Part shown: positions 22,184-30,633 of the stretch, piece by piece
Position numbering within the stretch: position 1 is the stretch's first letter
How the letters are laid out: every line of letters starts with the position of its first letter
Assembly: GCA_963724535.1 (NCBI GenBank)
Contig: CAVRVD010000001.1
Span: 62,001 to 126,000 of the forward strand
Length of the DNA stretch: 64,000 nt
Source: JADJPO01 sp963724535
GTDB taxonomy: Bacteria; Actinomycetota; Actinomycetes; Actinomycetales; Kineosporiaceae
Direction of reading: 5' to 3'
The notes under the pieces: model-generated
What the model was told of the DNA's origin: nothing
The model's input: only the letters and a program-made list of their open reading frames with translations
Database searches by the model: none
Position numbers and translations under genes: made by a program

Positions 22184-23043
22184 GCGGGCGGGTCGAGGAC
22201 CGCCTGGTCGACCTGCCCGGCCGCACCGCACTGTCGGTCCGGACCCACCTACCCGCGGGACCCTCTGGGCCGCAACGGGTCCCATTCCTGCTGGTGCACG
22301 GTCTGGCCAGCAACGCCCGGCTCTGGGACGGCGTGGCAGCGCACCTGGTGGCGGCCGGCCACTCCTGCCACGCAGTCGACCAGCGCGGCCACGGCCGCTC
22401 CCCCGCACCTGACGGGGGCTACGACACCGACACCTGCGCCGACGACCTCGCCGCACTGGTGGACGCGCTGGCACTGGCCGCCCCGGTCGTGGCCGGCCAG
22501 TCCTGGGGTGGCAACGTCGTGCTGTCCCTGGCCGCCCGGCACCCGGGCACGACCCGGGCGGTGGCCTGTGTGGACGGCGGCTGGATCCGGCTGCGGGACC
22601 GCTTCGAGACCTTCCAGGACTGCTGGCGGGTGCTCGCCCCGCCGTCCTTCGAGCGGCTGCGCTGGGACGAGGTCAAGGCCTCGATCCGGGCCGCGCATCC
22701 GGACTGGCCGGCCGCGGGTGTCGAGGGCACGCTGGCCAACCTGGTGCATACCCCCGGCGGCGGGGTGCGCGCCCGGCTGGCCCGCGAGCACCACCGCGAG
22801 ATCCTGCGCTCGCTCTACGAGGGCGATCCGGCGACCTGGTACCCCCGCATCGACGTTCCGGTGCTGCTGGTCCCCGCGTCCGATTCCGCCGACCCGCCGG
22901 ACGGCGTCCAGGCCGCGCTGGCAGCGCTGCCGGACGCCCGGATCGCCTACTACCCGGGGGCGCACCACGACGTGCACGCCCAGCACCCGGACCGGCTGGC
23001 TGCGGACCTGCTCGCCCTGGCCGCCGCTGCCACCGACCGCTGA
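22180..23043 (+). CDS. Alpha/beta hydrolase
   Basis: A 287-residue serine hydrolase. It has the oxyanion region FLLVHGLASNARLW, then DQRGHGRSPAP, nucleophile elbow VVAGQSWGGNVVLSLAARH, an acid in LLVPASDSADPP, and a histidine in YYPGAHHDVHAQHPDRLA. The ATG overlaps the preceding stop by 4 nt. The substrate is unknown. The context suggests it acts with the two oxidoreductases on a carbohydrate-derived ester or lactone, which is inference only. Confidence 0.88.
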   Translation: MSGRVEDRLVDLPGRTALSVRTHLPAGPSGPQRVPFLLVHGLASNARLWDGVAAHLVAAGHSCHAVDQRGHGRSPAPDGGYDTDTCADDLAALVDALALAAPVVAGQSWGGNVVLSLAARHPGTTRAVACVDGGWIRLRDRFETFQDCWRVLAPPSFERLRWDEVKASIRAAHPDWPAAGVEGTLANLVHTPGGGVRARLAREHHREILRSLYEGDPATWYPRIDVPVLLVPASDSADPPDGVQAALAALPDARIAYYPGAHHDVHAQHPDRLAADLLALAAAATDR

Positions 23044-23058
23044 GACGGCCGCCGGACC

Positions 23059-23343
23059 TCAGCCGCCGGAGACGTTCGGCAGCACCATCAGCGAGGCGCC
23101 GTCCGGTACCGGTGTGGCCAGCCCGTCCCGGTCGCGCAGGTTGTCGCCGTCCAGGAACAGGTTGACGTGCCGACGGACCACCCCGGCCTCGTCCCGAATC
23201 CGTCGGGCCAGCCGGGGGTGCGCCTCGGCGAGGACGTCGAGGACCTGACCGACCACCGCGCCGTCGGTGACCTCGACCATCAGCCGGCGCGTCCCGCCGG
23301 CGTCCTCGGCGAGCACTCCCGGCAGCACGACCTCGACCGTCAT
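23059..23343 (-). CDS. ThiS/MoaD-like ubiquitin-fold protein
   Basis: A 94-residue beta-grasp protein beginning MTVEVVLPGVLAEDAGG and ending MVLPNVSGG. The free Gly-Gly end is the site at which ThiS/MoaD proteins are adenylated and thiocarboxylated. VNLFLDGDNLRDRDGLATPV is typical of actinobacterial MoaD-like proteins. It follows the BNR beta-propeller gene by 14 nt, a pairing seen elsewhere. No E1-like (ThiF/MoeB) gene is nearby. The partner process is unknown. Confidence 0.85.
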   Translation of the reverse strand: MTVEVVLPGVLAEDAGGTRRLMVEVTDGAVVGQVLDVLAEAHPRLARRIRDEAGVVRRHVNLFLDGDNLRDRDGLATPVPDGASLMVLPNVSGG

Positions 23344-23357
23344 CGCCGACCCCGGCC

Positions 23358-24479
23358 TCAACCGCCCGCGACCGCCCGGACGCACAACACGTCCGGCAGG
23401 TGCGCGGCGACCTCGGTGACCGTCTCCCCCTCGTCGGTGGAGGCGTAGACGCAGCCGTCCCTGGTGCCGAGGGCGAGCAGCGTCCCATCGCCGTTCGCCG
23501 CCGTGGCCACGACGCAGGCGGCGTCGCGCAGCACCGACGTCCAGGAGCCGTCCGGCAGCCCGGCACCGACCTCGGTCCAGGAGGCCCCGCCGTCCCGGGT
23601 GCGGTGCAGCCGCAGCCGACCCTCCGGCGGCACCCGCTCGCGGTCGGCGACCAACGGGACCACCCAGGCCGTGCCGAATCTGGCCGGATGGGCGAGCATG
23701 ACGAACCCGAAGTCGCTGGGCAGTCCGTCGGCGATGGAGGTCCAGGTGCCACCGCCGTCGTCGCTGCGGTAGACGCCGTGATGGTTCTGGGCGTAGAGGG
23801 TGGCGACCCCGGCGGCGTCAGCCGCCACCTTGTGCACGCACTGGCCGTACTCGGGGTACGGGTCGGGCAGCACGTACATGCTGATCCCGCGGTTGGACGG
23901 CGTCCAGGTGCCGCCACCGGCGGCCGAGGCGTCCCGGGTCACATAGACCCCGCCGGTGCTCATGGCGACCAGCACGTGGTCGGCGTCGTCCGGGTCGAGC
24001 ACGACCGTGTGGATGGCGGCCCCGCCGAACCCGGGCCCCCAGTCGCTGCGGTGCGGGTGGTCCCACAGCCCACGGACCAGGTCGAAGTGTGCGCCGCCGT
24101 CCGTGCTGCGCCACAGCGAGGTCGGCTCGCAGCCGGCCCAGACCACTCCGGGACGGGCCGGGTCCGGCTGCAGTTGCCAGATCCGGGCCAGGGCGGCGCC
24201 GGTGTCGGCCGGGAAGGTGACGGCGCCCTCGTCGGTCTCGGTCCAGGTGGACCCGCCGTCGTCGCTGCGGACCAGGGTGGGTCCCCAGTGCTCGCTCTTC
24301 ATCCCGACCAGCATCGAGGCGGCCCCGTCGCCCGCCGGGGCGTTCGGGAAGGCGATTGCGGTGACCTCGCGCATGGTCAGCTGCGGCCCCTCGACCTGCC
24401 AGCCACCTGACGCGTCGGGACGGGCGAGGAAGAGCCCCTTGCGGGTACCGATGGCGATCGTGGTGGACGGCGATGTCAT
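23358..24479 (-). CDS. BNR/sialidase-like beta-propeller protein
   Basis: A 373-residue protein with repeated Asp-box (S-x-D-x-G-x-x-W) motifs: RSDDGGSTWTETDEG, RSTDGGAHFDLV, RSDDGGGTWTSI, RTRDGGASWTEV and ASTDEGETVTEV. These mark blades of a six- or seven-bladed propeller of the sialidase/VPS10/YCF48 type. It begins TIAIGTRKGLFLARPD without a signal peptide, so it is cytoplasmic. Such proteins are often misnamed exo-alpha-sialidase, but no catalytic set was identified. It is paired with the MoaD-like gene. Confidence 0.85.
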   Translation of the reverse strand: MTSPSTTIAIGTRKGLFLARPDASGGWQVEGPQLTMREVTAIAFPNAPAGDGAASMLVGMKSEHWGPTLVRSDDGGSTWTETDEGAVTFPADTGAALARIWQLQPDPARPGVVWAGCEPTSLWRSTDGGAHFDLVRGLWDHPHRSDWGPGFGGAAIHTVVLDPDDADHVLVAMSTGGVYVTRDASAAGGGTWTPSNRGISMYVLPDPYPEYGQCVHKVAADAAGVATLYAQNHHGVYRSDDGGGTWTSIADGLPSDFGFVMLAHPARFGTAWVVPLVADRERVPPEGRLRLHRTRDGGASWTEVGAGLPDGSWTSVLRDAACVVATAANGDGTLLALGTRDGCVYASTDEGETVTEVAAHLPDVLCVRAVAGG

Positions 24480-24536
24480 CGCCCCAGTGAACACCCGGAC
24501 CGGCACCGGGCACACCCCCGCCGAGCAGGGCCGGCA

Positions 24537-25460
24537 TCAGACCAGGTGCTGCAACTCCGCTCCGGAGGCGAACGCGGTTAGCTGCCGGCGCAGCAGTGCC
24601 CTGGCCCGGGGCACGAAGGCCGAGGTGTTGCCGCCGACGTGTGGGCTGATCAGGGTGTTCGGCGCGGTCCACAGCGGGTGGTCGGCGGGCAGCGGCTCGG
24701 GATCGGTGACGTCGAGAGCGGCCCGCAGCCGTCCGGCGTGCAGCTCGGCCAACAGCGCCTCGGTGTCCACCACCGGGCCGCGGGCCACGTTGACCAGCAG
24801 CGCGCCGTCCGGCATCGCCGCCAGGAACGCGGCGCCGACCAGGTGCCGGGTGGCCTCGGTCAGCGGGACCGCGAGGATCACCACGTCCTGCTCGGGCAGC
24901 AGTGCGGCGAGCTCGGCGACGGCGTGCACCAGGCCGTGCTCGTCGTCCCGGGCGTGGCCGGCCACCCGGGTCAGCCGCACCTCGAACGGCGCGAGCCGGG
25001 CCGCGATCGCCGAGCCCACCCCGCCGGCGCCGACCACCAGCACCCGCTTGTCGGCTAGCGCCGGCCGGTGCGAGTACAGCCATCGTCCCTGGGGCTGGGC
25101 GCGGGCGAAGTCGCCGATCCCGCGCAGCGCCGCGATGCTCAGCCCGACCGCCAGCTCCGCGGTCGAGGCGTCGTGCACGCCGACGGCGTTGGCCAGCAGC
25201 ACTCCGTCCGGCAGGGCGCTCAGCACGTCGTCATAGCCGGCGGTCAGCAGCTGCACCGCTCGCAGCCGGGCCAGATCGGACAGCCGGCCCGCCACCCGCC
25301 CGGCGCCCTCGTAGGGCATCACCACCAGCTCGACCCGGTCGGCCACGGCCGCCGGCCCGCACAGGTCCCACACCGACAGCTCGACCGGAGCGGACCCTGG
25401 CTCCCACAGGTCGAGCCAGCGCTCGTCCGGAACGGTCACCACCGGTACGCGTCGGATCAT
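24537..25460 (-). CDS. D-isomer specific 2-hydroxyacid dehydrogenase
   Basis: A 307-residue enzyme with the NAD motif VLVVGAGGVGSAIAARLAPF, the substrate arginine in LLVNVARGPVVDTEALL, the acid in LDVTDPEPLPADHPLW, and the catalytic histidine in LISPHVGGNTSAF. The N-terminal substrate domain is short and divergent, so the substrate (glyoxylate, hydroxypyruvate or other) cannot be set. The ATG at 25460 lies 7 nt from a TAGGGT -10 box. Confidence 0.9.
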   Translation of the reverse strand: MIRRVPVVTVPDERWLDLWEPGSAPVELSVWDLCGPAAVADRVELVVMPYEGAGRVAGRLSDLARLRAVQLLTAGYDDVLSALPDGVLLANAVGVHDASTAELAVGLSIAALRGIGDFARAQPQGRWLYSHRPALADKRVLVVGAGGVGSAIAARLAPFEVRLTRVAGHARDDEHGLVHAVAELAALLPEQDVVILAVPLTEATRHLVGAAFLAAMPDGALLVNVARGPVVDTEALLAELHAGRLRAALDVTDPEPLPADHPLWTAPNTLISPHVGGNTSAFVPRARALLRRQLTAFASGAELQHLV

Positions 25461-25467
25461 GGCCTCG

Positions 25468-25473
25468 ACCCTA
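25468..25473 (-). promoter_or_regulatory. -10 box of the 2-hydroxyacid dehydrogenase gene
   Basis: TAGGGT lies 7 nt upstream of the ATG with no ribosome site between, again the leaderless pattern. The divergent sugar operon promoter starts about 70 nt away. Confidence 0.5.
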
Positions 25474-25544
25474 GAGGCCGCCGGCGACGGTCCACCCGAC
25501 GGGCCGGCGGTGATAACAACTCGGCAACCGATCGGTGTCGGCCA

Positions 25545-25573
25545 TTGTGCGGGCGCGATGTCGCTCCTACAGT
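25545..25573 (+). promoter_or_regulatory. Promoter of the LacI-controlled sugar operon
   Basis: TTGTGC (25545-25550), a 17-nt spacer and TACAGT (25568-25573) make a good sigma-70-type promoter. It is followed within 1 nt by two operator palindromes, ideally placed for repression of initiation. Confidence 0.7.
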
Positions 25574-25598
25574 GACAGCGCTGTCTGACAGCGCTGTC
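25574..25598. promoter_or_regulatory. Tandem LacI-type operators (two identical 12-bp palindromes)
   Basis: GACAGCGCTGTC occurs twice, at 25574-25585 and 25587-25598, separated by one base. Each is a perfect palindrome with the central CG typical of LacI-family sites. The operon's own LacI regulator is the obvious ligand. They lie between the -10 box and the PfkB ATG at 25619. Confidence 0.8.
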
Positions 25599-25618
25599 GA
25601 GAGCCGTCGGAGGTCGCC

Positions 25619-26572
25619 ATGTTGGTCATCGGCGCGAACCTGGTCGTGGACCGGATCCTGACCCTGGATCGCCTCGTCCCCGGCCGGGTGATGCGTCCGC
25701 AGCGGGCCGAGGCCGGCGCCGGCGGCAAGGCGGTCAACGTCTGTCGGGCCGCGCAGGCCCACGGCGTGCGCCCCCCGCTGGTCGCCAACCTGCCCGGGCG
25801 GTTCGGTGCCGTCGTCGCCGACCTGCTGCGCGCCGAGGGACACGACGTCCACCCCGTCCCCACCGCCGGCGAGATCCGCAGCGCGATCATCATCCGCGAG
25901 CCCGGGGGCCGCACCACGGTGCTCAACGAGCCCGGGCCGAGCCTGTCAGCGGCGGACCGCACCGCCTTCCTGGACGCCGTCACCGCCGCCTGCCCCGGCC
26001 ACCGGCTCGCGGTGGCCAGCGGCAGCCTTCCGCCCGGAGCCACCGGCCTGTACGCCGACCTCGTGGCCCGAGTGCACGAGGCCGGGCTGCGGATCGTCCT
26101 GGACGCCGCCCGCGCCGACCTGGCCGACGCCCTGCCCGCCGGACCGGACGTGGTCACCCCGAACCTGGCCGAGGCGCTCGAGGTGGTCACCGGCACCGCC
26201 CAGGCCGAGACCGTCGAACCGGACGCGCCCGACCCGAGGGCCGCCGCCCTGGACGCCGCGCAGCAGCTGCGGGGGCTGGGCGCCGGAGCCGCCGTGGTCA
26301 CCGCCGGACGGCACGGCGTGGCCCTCGCCGACGCCGACGGCAGGTTGTGGGTCGAGGCGCCGACGGTGGCCGAGGTCAACCCGATCGGCGCCGGCGACGC
26401 CTTCGCCGCGGGCCTGGGCCTCGCCCTGGAGCGCGGCGAGGACCTGCGCTCGGCGGTCCGGCTCGGCGTGGCCAGTGCCACGGCCTCGGTGACCACCGAG
26501 CTGGCCGGCCAGGTGGACCCCGAGGCGCTCGCGGAGCTGCTGGACAGCCTCGGCTGGGAGGCGCCCAGATGA
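25619..26572 (+). CDS. PfkB-family sugar kinase, 1-phosphofructokinase/tagatose-kinase type
   Basis: A 317-residue ribokinase-fold kinase. It has the substrate loop GAGGKAVNVCRAAQAHG, then VASGSLPPGATG, and the anion-hole/catalytic motif PIGAGDAFAAG with the base at about D260. The N-terminus LVIGANLVVDRILTLDRL resembles FruK and LacC, which phosphorylate already phosphorylated ketohexoses. It is first gene of the operon, behind the LacI operators. With the downstream LacD-type aldolase it could form a ketohexose-bisphosphate and cleave it. That pathway is inferred. Confidence 0.88.
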   Translation: MLVIGANLVVDRILTLDRLVPGRVMRPQRAEAGAGGKAVNVCRAAQAHGVRPPLVANLPGRFGAVVADLLRAEGHDVHPVPTAGEIRSAIIIREPGGRTTVLNEPGPSLSAADRTAFLDAVTAACPGHRLAVASGSLPPGATGLYADLVARVHEAGLRIVLDAARADLADALPAGPDVVTPNLAEALEVVTGTAQAETVEPDAPDPRAAALDAAQQLRGLGAGAAVVTAGRHGVALADADGRLWVEAPTVAEVNPIGAGDAFAAGLGLALERGEDLRSAVRLGVASATASVTTELAGQVDPEALAELLDSLGWEAPR

Positions 26573-27600
26573 GCCGGCCCACTCTCGCCGACGTGGCCCG
26601 GGTCGCCGGGGTCAGCCTGAAGACCGCCTCGCGGGCCCTGAACGACGAGTACGGGGTTGCCGAGGCCACCGCCCAGCGGGTCCGAGAGGCCGCGCGCAGC
26701 CTGGGCTTCCGGCCCAACCAGCTCGCCCGTTCGCTGGCCGCGGGCCGGCGCAGCGCCGCCGTCGGGCTGGTCCTGCCCAGCGTATCCGACCCGTTCATCG
26801 CGGCCGTCGTGGGCGCCGTCGAGTCGGTGCTGGCGCCCCGCGACCTGCAGCTGGTGACCTCCAGCCACCACGACGACCCCGACCAGCAGCGGCGGATCGT
26901 GGCCACCCTGGTCGAACGCCGGGTCGATGCCCTGATCCTGCTGCCGGCCCCGGGCCCGGCCGGCTACCTGCAGCCGGAGACCGACCACGGCCTGGTCGTG
27001 GTCTGCCTGGACCGCCCGGTGGACGGCGTCCGCGTCGACACCGTGGTCGTGGACAACGTGGGTGGCACGCGGGCCGCGGTGAACGACCTGCTGCGCCGTG
27101 GCCATCACCGGATCGCCTTCCTGGGCAACGACTCCCGGCTGTGGACCATTCAGCAGCGCTACGCCGGCTACGCCGAGGCGCTGACCGGGCACGGCCTCCA
27201 GGTGGACCCCGCCCTGGTCGACCTGGCCTGCGCCAACCCGGGTGGGGCGGAGAAGTCCATGCTCACCCTGCTCGCTCTGACCGACCCACCGACCGCCGTC
27301 TTCGCCGGGCAACACATGGCCGGCCGCGGGGCGCTGCGGACGCTGCGCCGGGTCGGAGTCCGGCTCGACATGGTGGTCTTCGACGAGGTCGTCGACACCG
27401 ACCTGCTGGTAACGCCACCGGTGTTGGTGGTCGCCTCCGGCCCGGACCGGCTCGGGGTGCTGGGCGCCCAGATGGTCGTCGAGCGGCTCGACGGTCTGGA
27501 CGTCGACCCGCGCCACGTCGTCCTGCCCGCCCTGCAGCTCGATCAGGGCCTCACCTACCACCCCCGCACCGTCGCCCCGCCCGGGCAGGTGACCGCGTGA
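26569..27600 (+). CDS. LacI-family transcriptional regulator
   Basis: A 343-residue repressor. It has the HTH TLADVARVAGVSLKTASRAL, the hinge helix FRPNQLARSLAAGR, and a periplasmic-binding-protein-like ligand domain from about residue 62 (VGLVLPSVSDPFIAAVV, VVVDNVGGTRAAVNDLL, HRIAFLGND). It is translationally coupled to the PfkB gene by ATGA and to the FGGY kinase by GTGA. It very probably binds the two GACAGCGCTGTC operators upstream of the operon. The effector is presumably the imported sugar or its phosphate. Confidence 0.92.
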   Translation: MSRPTLADVARVAGVSLKTASRALNDEYGVAEATAQRVREAARSLGFRPNQLARSLAAGRRSAAVGLVLPSVSDPFIAAVVGAVESVLAPRDLQLVTSSHHDDPDQQRRIVATLVERRVDALILLPAPGPAGYLQPETDHGLVVVCLDRPVDGVRVDTVVVDNVGGTRAAVNDLLRRGHHRIAFLGNDSRLWTIQQRYAGYAEALTGHGLQVDPALVDLACANPGGAEKSMLTLLALTDPPTAVFAGQHMAGRGALRTLRRVGVRLDMVVFDEVVDTDLLVTPPVLVVASGPDRLGVLGAQMVVERLDGLDVDPRHVVLPALQLDQGLTYHPRTVAPPGQVTA

Positions 27601-28925
27601 GCCCAGCGAACACCCGGACGATCCCGCCGGCGAGCGGGTGCCTGGTCGGCCTCGACATCGGCACCACCCGGGTCAAGGCGGTGGCCTTCGACACCGGCGG
27701 GGCCGCCGTGGCCACAGCCGAGCGGCCCACCCCCTGGCAGCACACCCCGCAGGGCGTCGAGATGAGGTCCGCCGACCTGACCGACGTGCTCCGCGCGGTG
27801 GTGGGCCAGGCCTGCGCCGCGGTCACCGACGCCGGCGCTACCGTGCTCGGCATCGGTGTCACCGGGATGGGCGAGTCCGGTGTGTTGGCCACCGAGGAGC
27901 TCCGCGCGCTGGCCCCGGTGCGGGCCTGGCACGATCACCGCGCGGATGTCGAGACGGTCCGGAACACACTCGGCCACAGCGAGTTCACCCGGAACACGGG
28001 TATGCCATTGGATTCCCAGCCGTCGCTGCCCAAGATCCTCCAGCTGCGCCGGGACCATCCCGGCTGCCTGGCCGCCACCCGGTTCTACTCGGTGCCGGAA
28101 TGGGCCGTGCTGGTCCTCGGCGGCAGGCCCGGCAGCGAGCTCACCCTGGCCAGCCGGACCGGGCTGCTCGAGGTGGCCACCGCCTCGGCCTGGCCCGCGG
28201 CTGTCGACCTGCTGGGCCTCGACCTGCTCGGCCCGCCGCAGCTGGCCGGAACCCCGATGGGGCGGGCCGCCGCCGTCCCCGGCGCCGGGAGCGCGGTGCT
28301 GACCGTCGCCGGCCACGACCACCAGAGCGCGGCCCTCGCGGCTGGGGCGGCCAGGGAGGGCATCCTGTTCGACTCCCTCGGCACCGGCGAGGCGCTGGTG
28401 CGCTTCACCGGCACCGACATCGCCCCGGACGTGGTCGGCACCTTGGTGGCCGCCGGCATCACCGTCGGTCGGGCCGTCGTCGACGACCAGCTGTGCCTGC
28501 TGGCCGGCCTGCGCACCGGGATGCGTCTGGAGGCCCTCGCCGCCGAGCTGGGTGCCGCCGACCGGCACGGCCGCCGGGTGCTGGCCGACCACCCGCGGTG
28601 GCGCGCCGGCGTGGTCGAGGTGGTGTCCGACGCGGCCCCCGCGCTGGCCTCGATCGACGCGGCGGTCGGCGCGCACCGCGCCGTCCTGGCCGCCGGCGGC
28701 TGGCTGCACGACCCGGTGGTGCTGGCCGCCAAGCAGGCCCAGCTGCCCGGCCTGGTGACCACGCAGGTCGCCGAGGCCGGGGCCGCCGGGGCCGCCTACC
28801 TGGCCGGGGTCGCTGCCGGTGTCCTGCCCTGCCCGTCCGCCCTGACCGGTGCGCCGTGGGCCACCGCAACCCCGACCGACGTCGCCGACCCCGCACCCGA
28901 CCCCCTACAGGAGAGCCGCTCATGA
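27597..28925 (+). CDS. FGGY-family carbohydrate kinase
   Basis: A 442-residue sugar kinase with the phosphate-binding loop LVGLDIGTTRVKAVAFDTGG, ADP-binding segments (TVAGHDHQSAALAAGA, DSLGTGEALVRF), and an ATP domain ending AEAGAAGAAYLAGVAAG. The family covers xylulose, gluconate, glycerol, fuculose and related substrates, and the identity is not fixed here. Starting at GTG 27597, it overlaps the LacI stop by GTGA. Its presence beside a PfkB kinase suggests two sequential phosphorylations before aldol cleavage. Confidence 0.88.
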   Translation: MSPANTRTIPPASGCLVGLDIGTTRVKAVAFDTGGAAVATAERPTPWQHTPQGVEMRSADLTDVLRAVVGQACAAVTDAGATVLGIGVTGMGESGVLATEELRALAPVRAWHDHRADVETVRNTLGHSEFTRNTGMPLDSQPSLPKILQLRRDHPGCLAATRFYSVPEWAVLVLGGRPGSELTLASRTGLLEVATASAWPAAVDLLGLDLLGPPQLAGTPMGRAAAVPGAGSAVLTVAGHDHQSAALAAGAAREGILFDSLGTGEALVRFTGTDIAPDVVGTLVAAGITVGRAVVDDQLCLLAGLRTGMRLEALAAELGAADRHGRRVLADHPRWRAGVVEVVSDAAPALASIDAAVGAHRAVLAAGGWLHDPVVLAAKQAQLPGLVTTQVAEAGAAGAAYLAGVAAGVLPCPSALTGAPWATATPTDVADPAPDPLQESRS

Positions 28926-29815
28926 CCACCACCCTCGACTCCATCGCCGATGCCGACGGGCGGTTCGCCGTCCTGGCCATGGACCAGCGCGGCAGTCTGC
29001 GGCGGATGCTCACCGCCGCCGGGCAGAGCGCCGGGGACGATGACCTGACCGCCTTCAAGGTGGACGTCATCGGCGCCCTCTCGCCGCTGGCCTCGGCGGT
29101 CCTGACCGACGTCGAGTACGGCGTCGAGGCGGTGCGCGCCGGCGGCGCGCTGGCCGACGGGGCGGGGCTTCTGATCGCCGCCGAGCCGGCCGAGAAGGAG
29201 ATGGTCGGCGGTGAGTACCTGACCACCCGCGACCCGGTGCGCAGTGCCGCGTGGGTGCGGGAGAACACCGGCGACGCCCTGAAGTTCCTCCTCTACTGGG
29301 ACCCCGACCGTCCCGCCGATGACGGCCCCGACCTGGCCGAGGCTGCCCTGTTGGTCACCGCCGAGGTGGTCGCCGACTGCGCTGCCGTCGGCATCCCCAG
29401 CGTCGTCGAGCCGTTGGTCTCCTTCGCCCCGGACGCGCAGGTCAGCCGGGAGCACAGGGAGGCCGCCGTCGTCCGGTCGGCCGCCCGGCTGGCCGCCCTC
29501 GGGATGGACCTGCTCAAGCTGGAGTGGCCCGGCGACGCCGTAGCCTGCGTCTCGATGAGCCAGGAGTGCGACCGCGTACCGTGGGCGCTGCTGTCGGCGG
29601 GGGTGCCCTACGAGGAGTTCCTCGACCGGGCGCGCACCGCCCTGGACGCCGGGGCGTGCGGCTTCATCGCCGGTCGGGCCATCTGGGGTGAGGCGGTCAC
29701 GATGGTCGGCCAGGAGCGCCACGACTGGCTGGCGACGGTCGCCCTGCAGCGGCTGCGCGGGCTGGTCGAGCTGCTCGAGGGCCGTGGGCGGAGCTGGCAC
29801 GAGGTGACCAAGTGA
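28922..29815 (+). CDS. LacD/YihT-type class I aldolase
   Basis: A 297-residue DeoC/LacD-family aldolase. It opens RFAVLAMDQRGSLRRML and has KVDVIGALSPLASAVLTDVEYG and DALKFLLYWDPD. The likely Schiff-base lysine is in MDLLKLEWPGD. GFIAGRAIWGEAV near the end is the phosphate-binding region. LacD splits tagatose-1,6-bisphosphate and YihT splits sulfofructose-1-phosphate, so the product probably includes DHAP. No sulfoquinovosidase or isomerase gene is present to support sulfoglycolysis. Overlap with both neighbours (ATGA, GTGA) ties it to this operon. Confidence 0.85.
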   Translation: MTTTLDSIADADGRFAVLAMDQRGSLRRMLTAAGQSAGDDDLTAFKVDVIGALSPLASAVLTDVEYGVEAVRAGGALADGAGLLIAAEPAEKEMVGGEYLTTRDPVRSAAWVRENTGDALKFLLYWDPDRPADDGPDLAEAALLVTAEVVADCAAVGIPSVVEPLVSFAPDAQVSREHREAAVVRSAARLAALGMDLLKLEWPGDAVACVSMSQECDRVPWALLSAGVPYEEFLDRARTALDAGACGFIAGRAIWGEAVTMVGQERHDWLATVALQRLRGLVELLEGRGRSWHEVTK

Positions 29816-30633
29816 ACCCGCCGAGCGACCCGGACGCCACCGCGGCGGCACCGCCGGCGCTCGAGGCGCGCACCGTGGTCAAGTCCTTCGGCACCGTCCG
29901 GGCACTGCGCGGCGCGGACTTCCAGGCCTTCCCCGGCGAGGTGACCGCGCTGGTCGGCGACAACGGCGCCGGCAAGTCCACGTTGGTCAAGGTGTTCGCC
30001 GGGGTCTACCCCCCAGACTCCGGTCAGGTCCTCGTCGACGGACGCGAGGTCCACATCGACAGCGCTCAGGGCGCGACGCGACTCGGCATCGAGACCGTCT
30101 ACCAGGACCTCGCCCTGGCCCCGGACCTCGACGCGCCGTCCAACGTCTTCCTCGGCCGGGAGCTGCGCCGCTTCCGCGTCCTGGTCGACCAGTCCGAGAT
30201 GCGCAAGCGGACGGCGGCCAGCTTCGCCGAGCTGGGCGTCGGTCTGGTCCAGGACATGCGGGTGCCGGTCGCCTCGTTCTCCGGCGGTCAGCGTCAGTCG
30301 GTGGCGATCGCCCGGGCCGCGATGTGGGCCCGGCACGTGATCATCATGGATGAGCCGACCGCGGCCCTCGGGGTGATCCAGACCAGGAAGGTGCTGCAAC
30401 TGATCGACTCGGTGCGCGAACGCGGCCTGGCCGTGGTGTTCATCTCGCACAACCTGCCCCAGGTGATCGAGGTCGCCGATCGGATCGAGGTGCTGCGCCT
30501 GGGCGCGCGTGTCGCCCGGTTCCGTCGCGGCGAGACCAATGTCGAGCAGCTCATCGCCTCGCTGTCCGGCGCCTACCGCAACGAGCCCGACCGGGACGAG
30601 CACCGGCTGGACCAGAAGGGAGCACGGGCATGA
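29812..30633 (+). CDS. Sugar ABC transporter ATP-binding protein (single-domain, FrcA-like)
   Basis: A 273-residue ATPase with Walker A LVGDNGAGKSTLVKVFAG, Q-loop VYQDLALAPDLDAPSNVFLG, signature FSGGQRQSVAIAR, Walker B VIIMDEPTAALG, and the H-loop FISHNL. It has one nucleotide-binding domain, as in FrcA, rather than the duplicated RbsA form. It energises import with the adjacent permease and binding protein. The GTG start overlaps the aldolase stop. Confidence 0.92.
   Translation: MNPPSDPDATAAAPPALEARTVVKSFGTVRALRGADFQAFPGEVTALVGDNGAGKSTLVKVFAGVYPPDSGQVLVDGREVHIDSAQGATRLGIETVYQDLALAPDLDAPSNVFLGRELRRFRVLVDQSEMRKRTAASFAELGVGLVQDMRVPVASFSGGQRQSVAIARAAMWARHVIIMDEPTAALGVIQTRKVLQLIDSVRERGLAVVFISHNLPQVIEVADRIEVLRLGARVARFRRGETNVEQLIASLSGAYRNEPDRDEHRLDQKGARA

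Noticed and set aside
28922..29815. Aldolase as evidence for a sulfoquinovose (sulfo-EMP) pathway
   Set aside because: YihT-like aldolases are close to LacD, but no sulfoquinovosidase, sulfoquinovose isomerase or sulfolactaldehyde enzyme is present and two sugar kinases are not expected.
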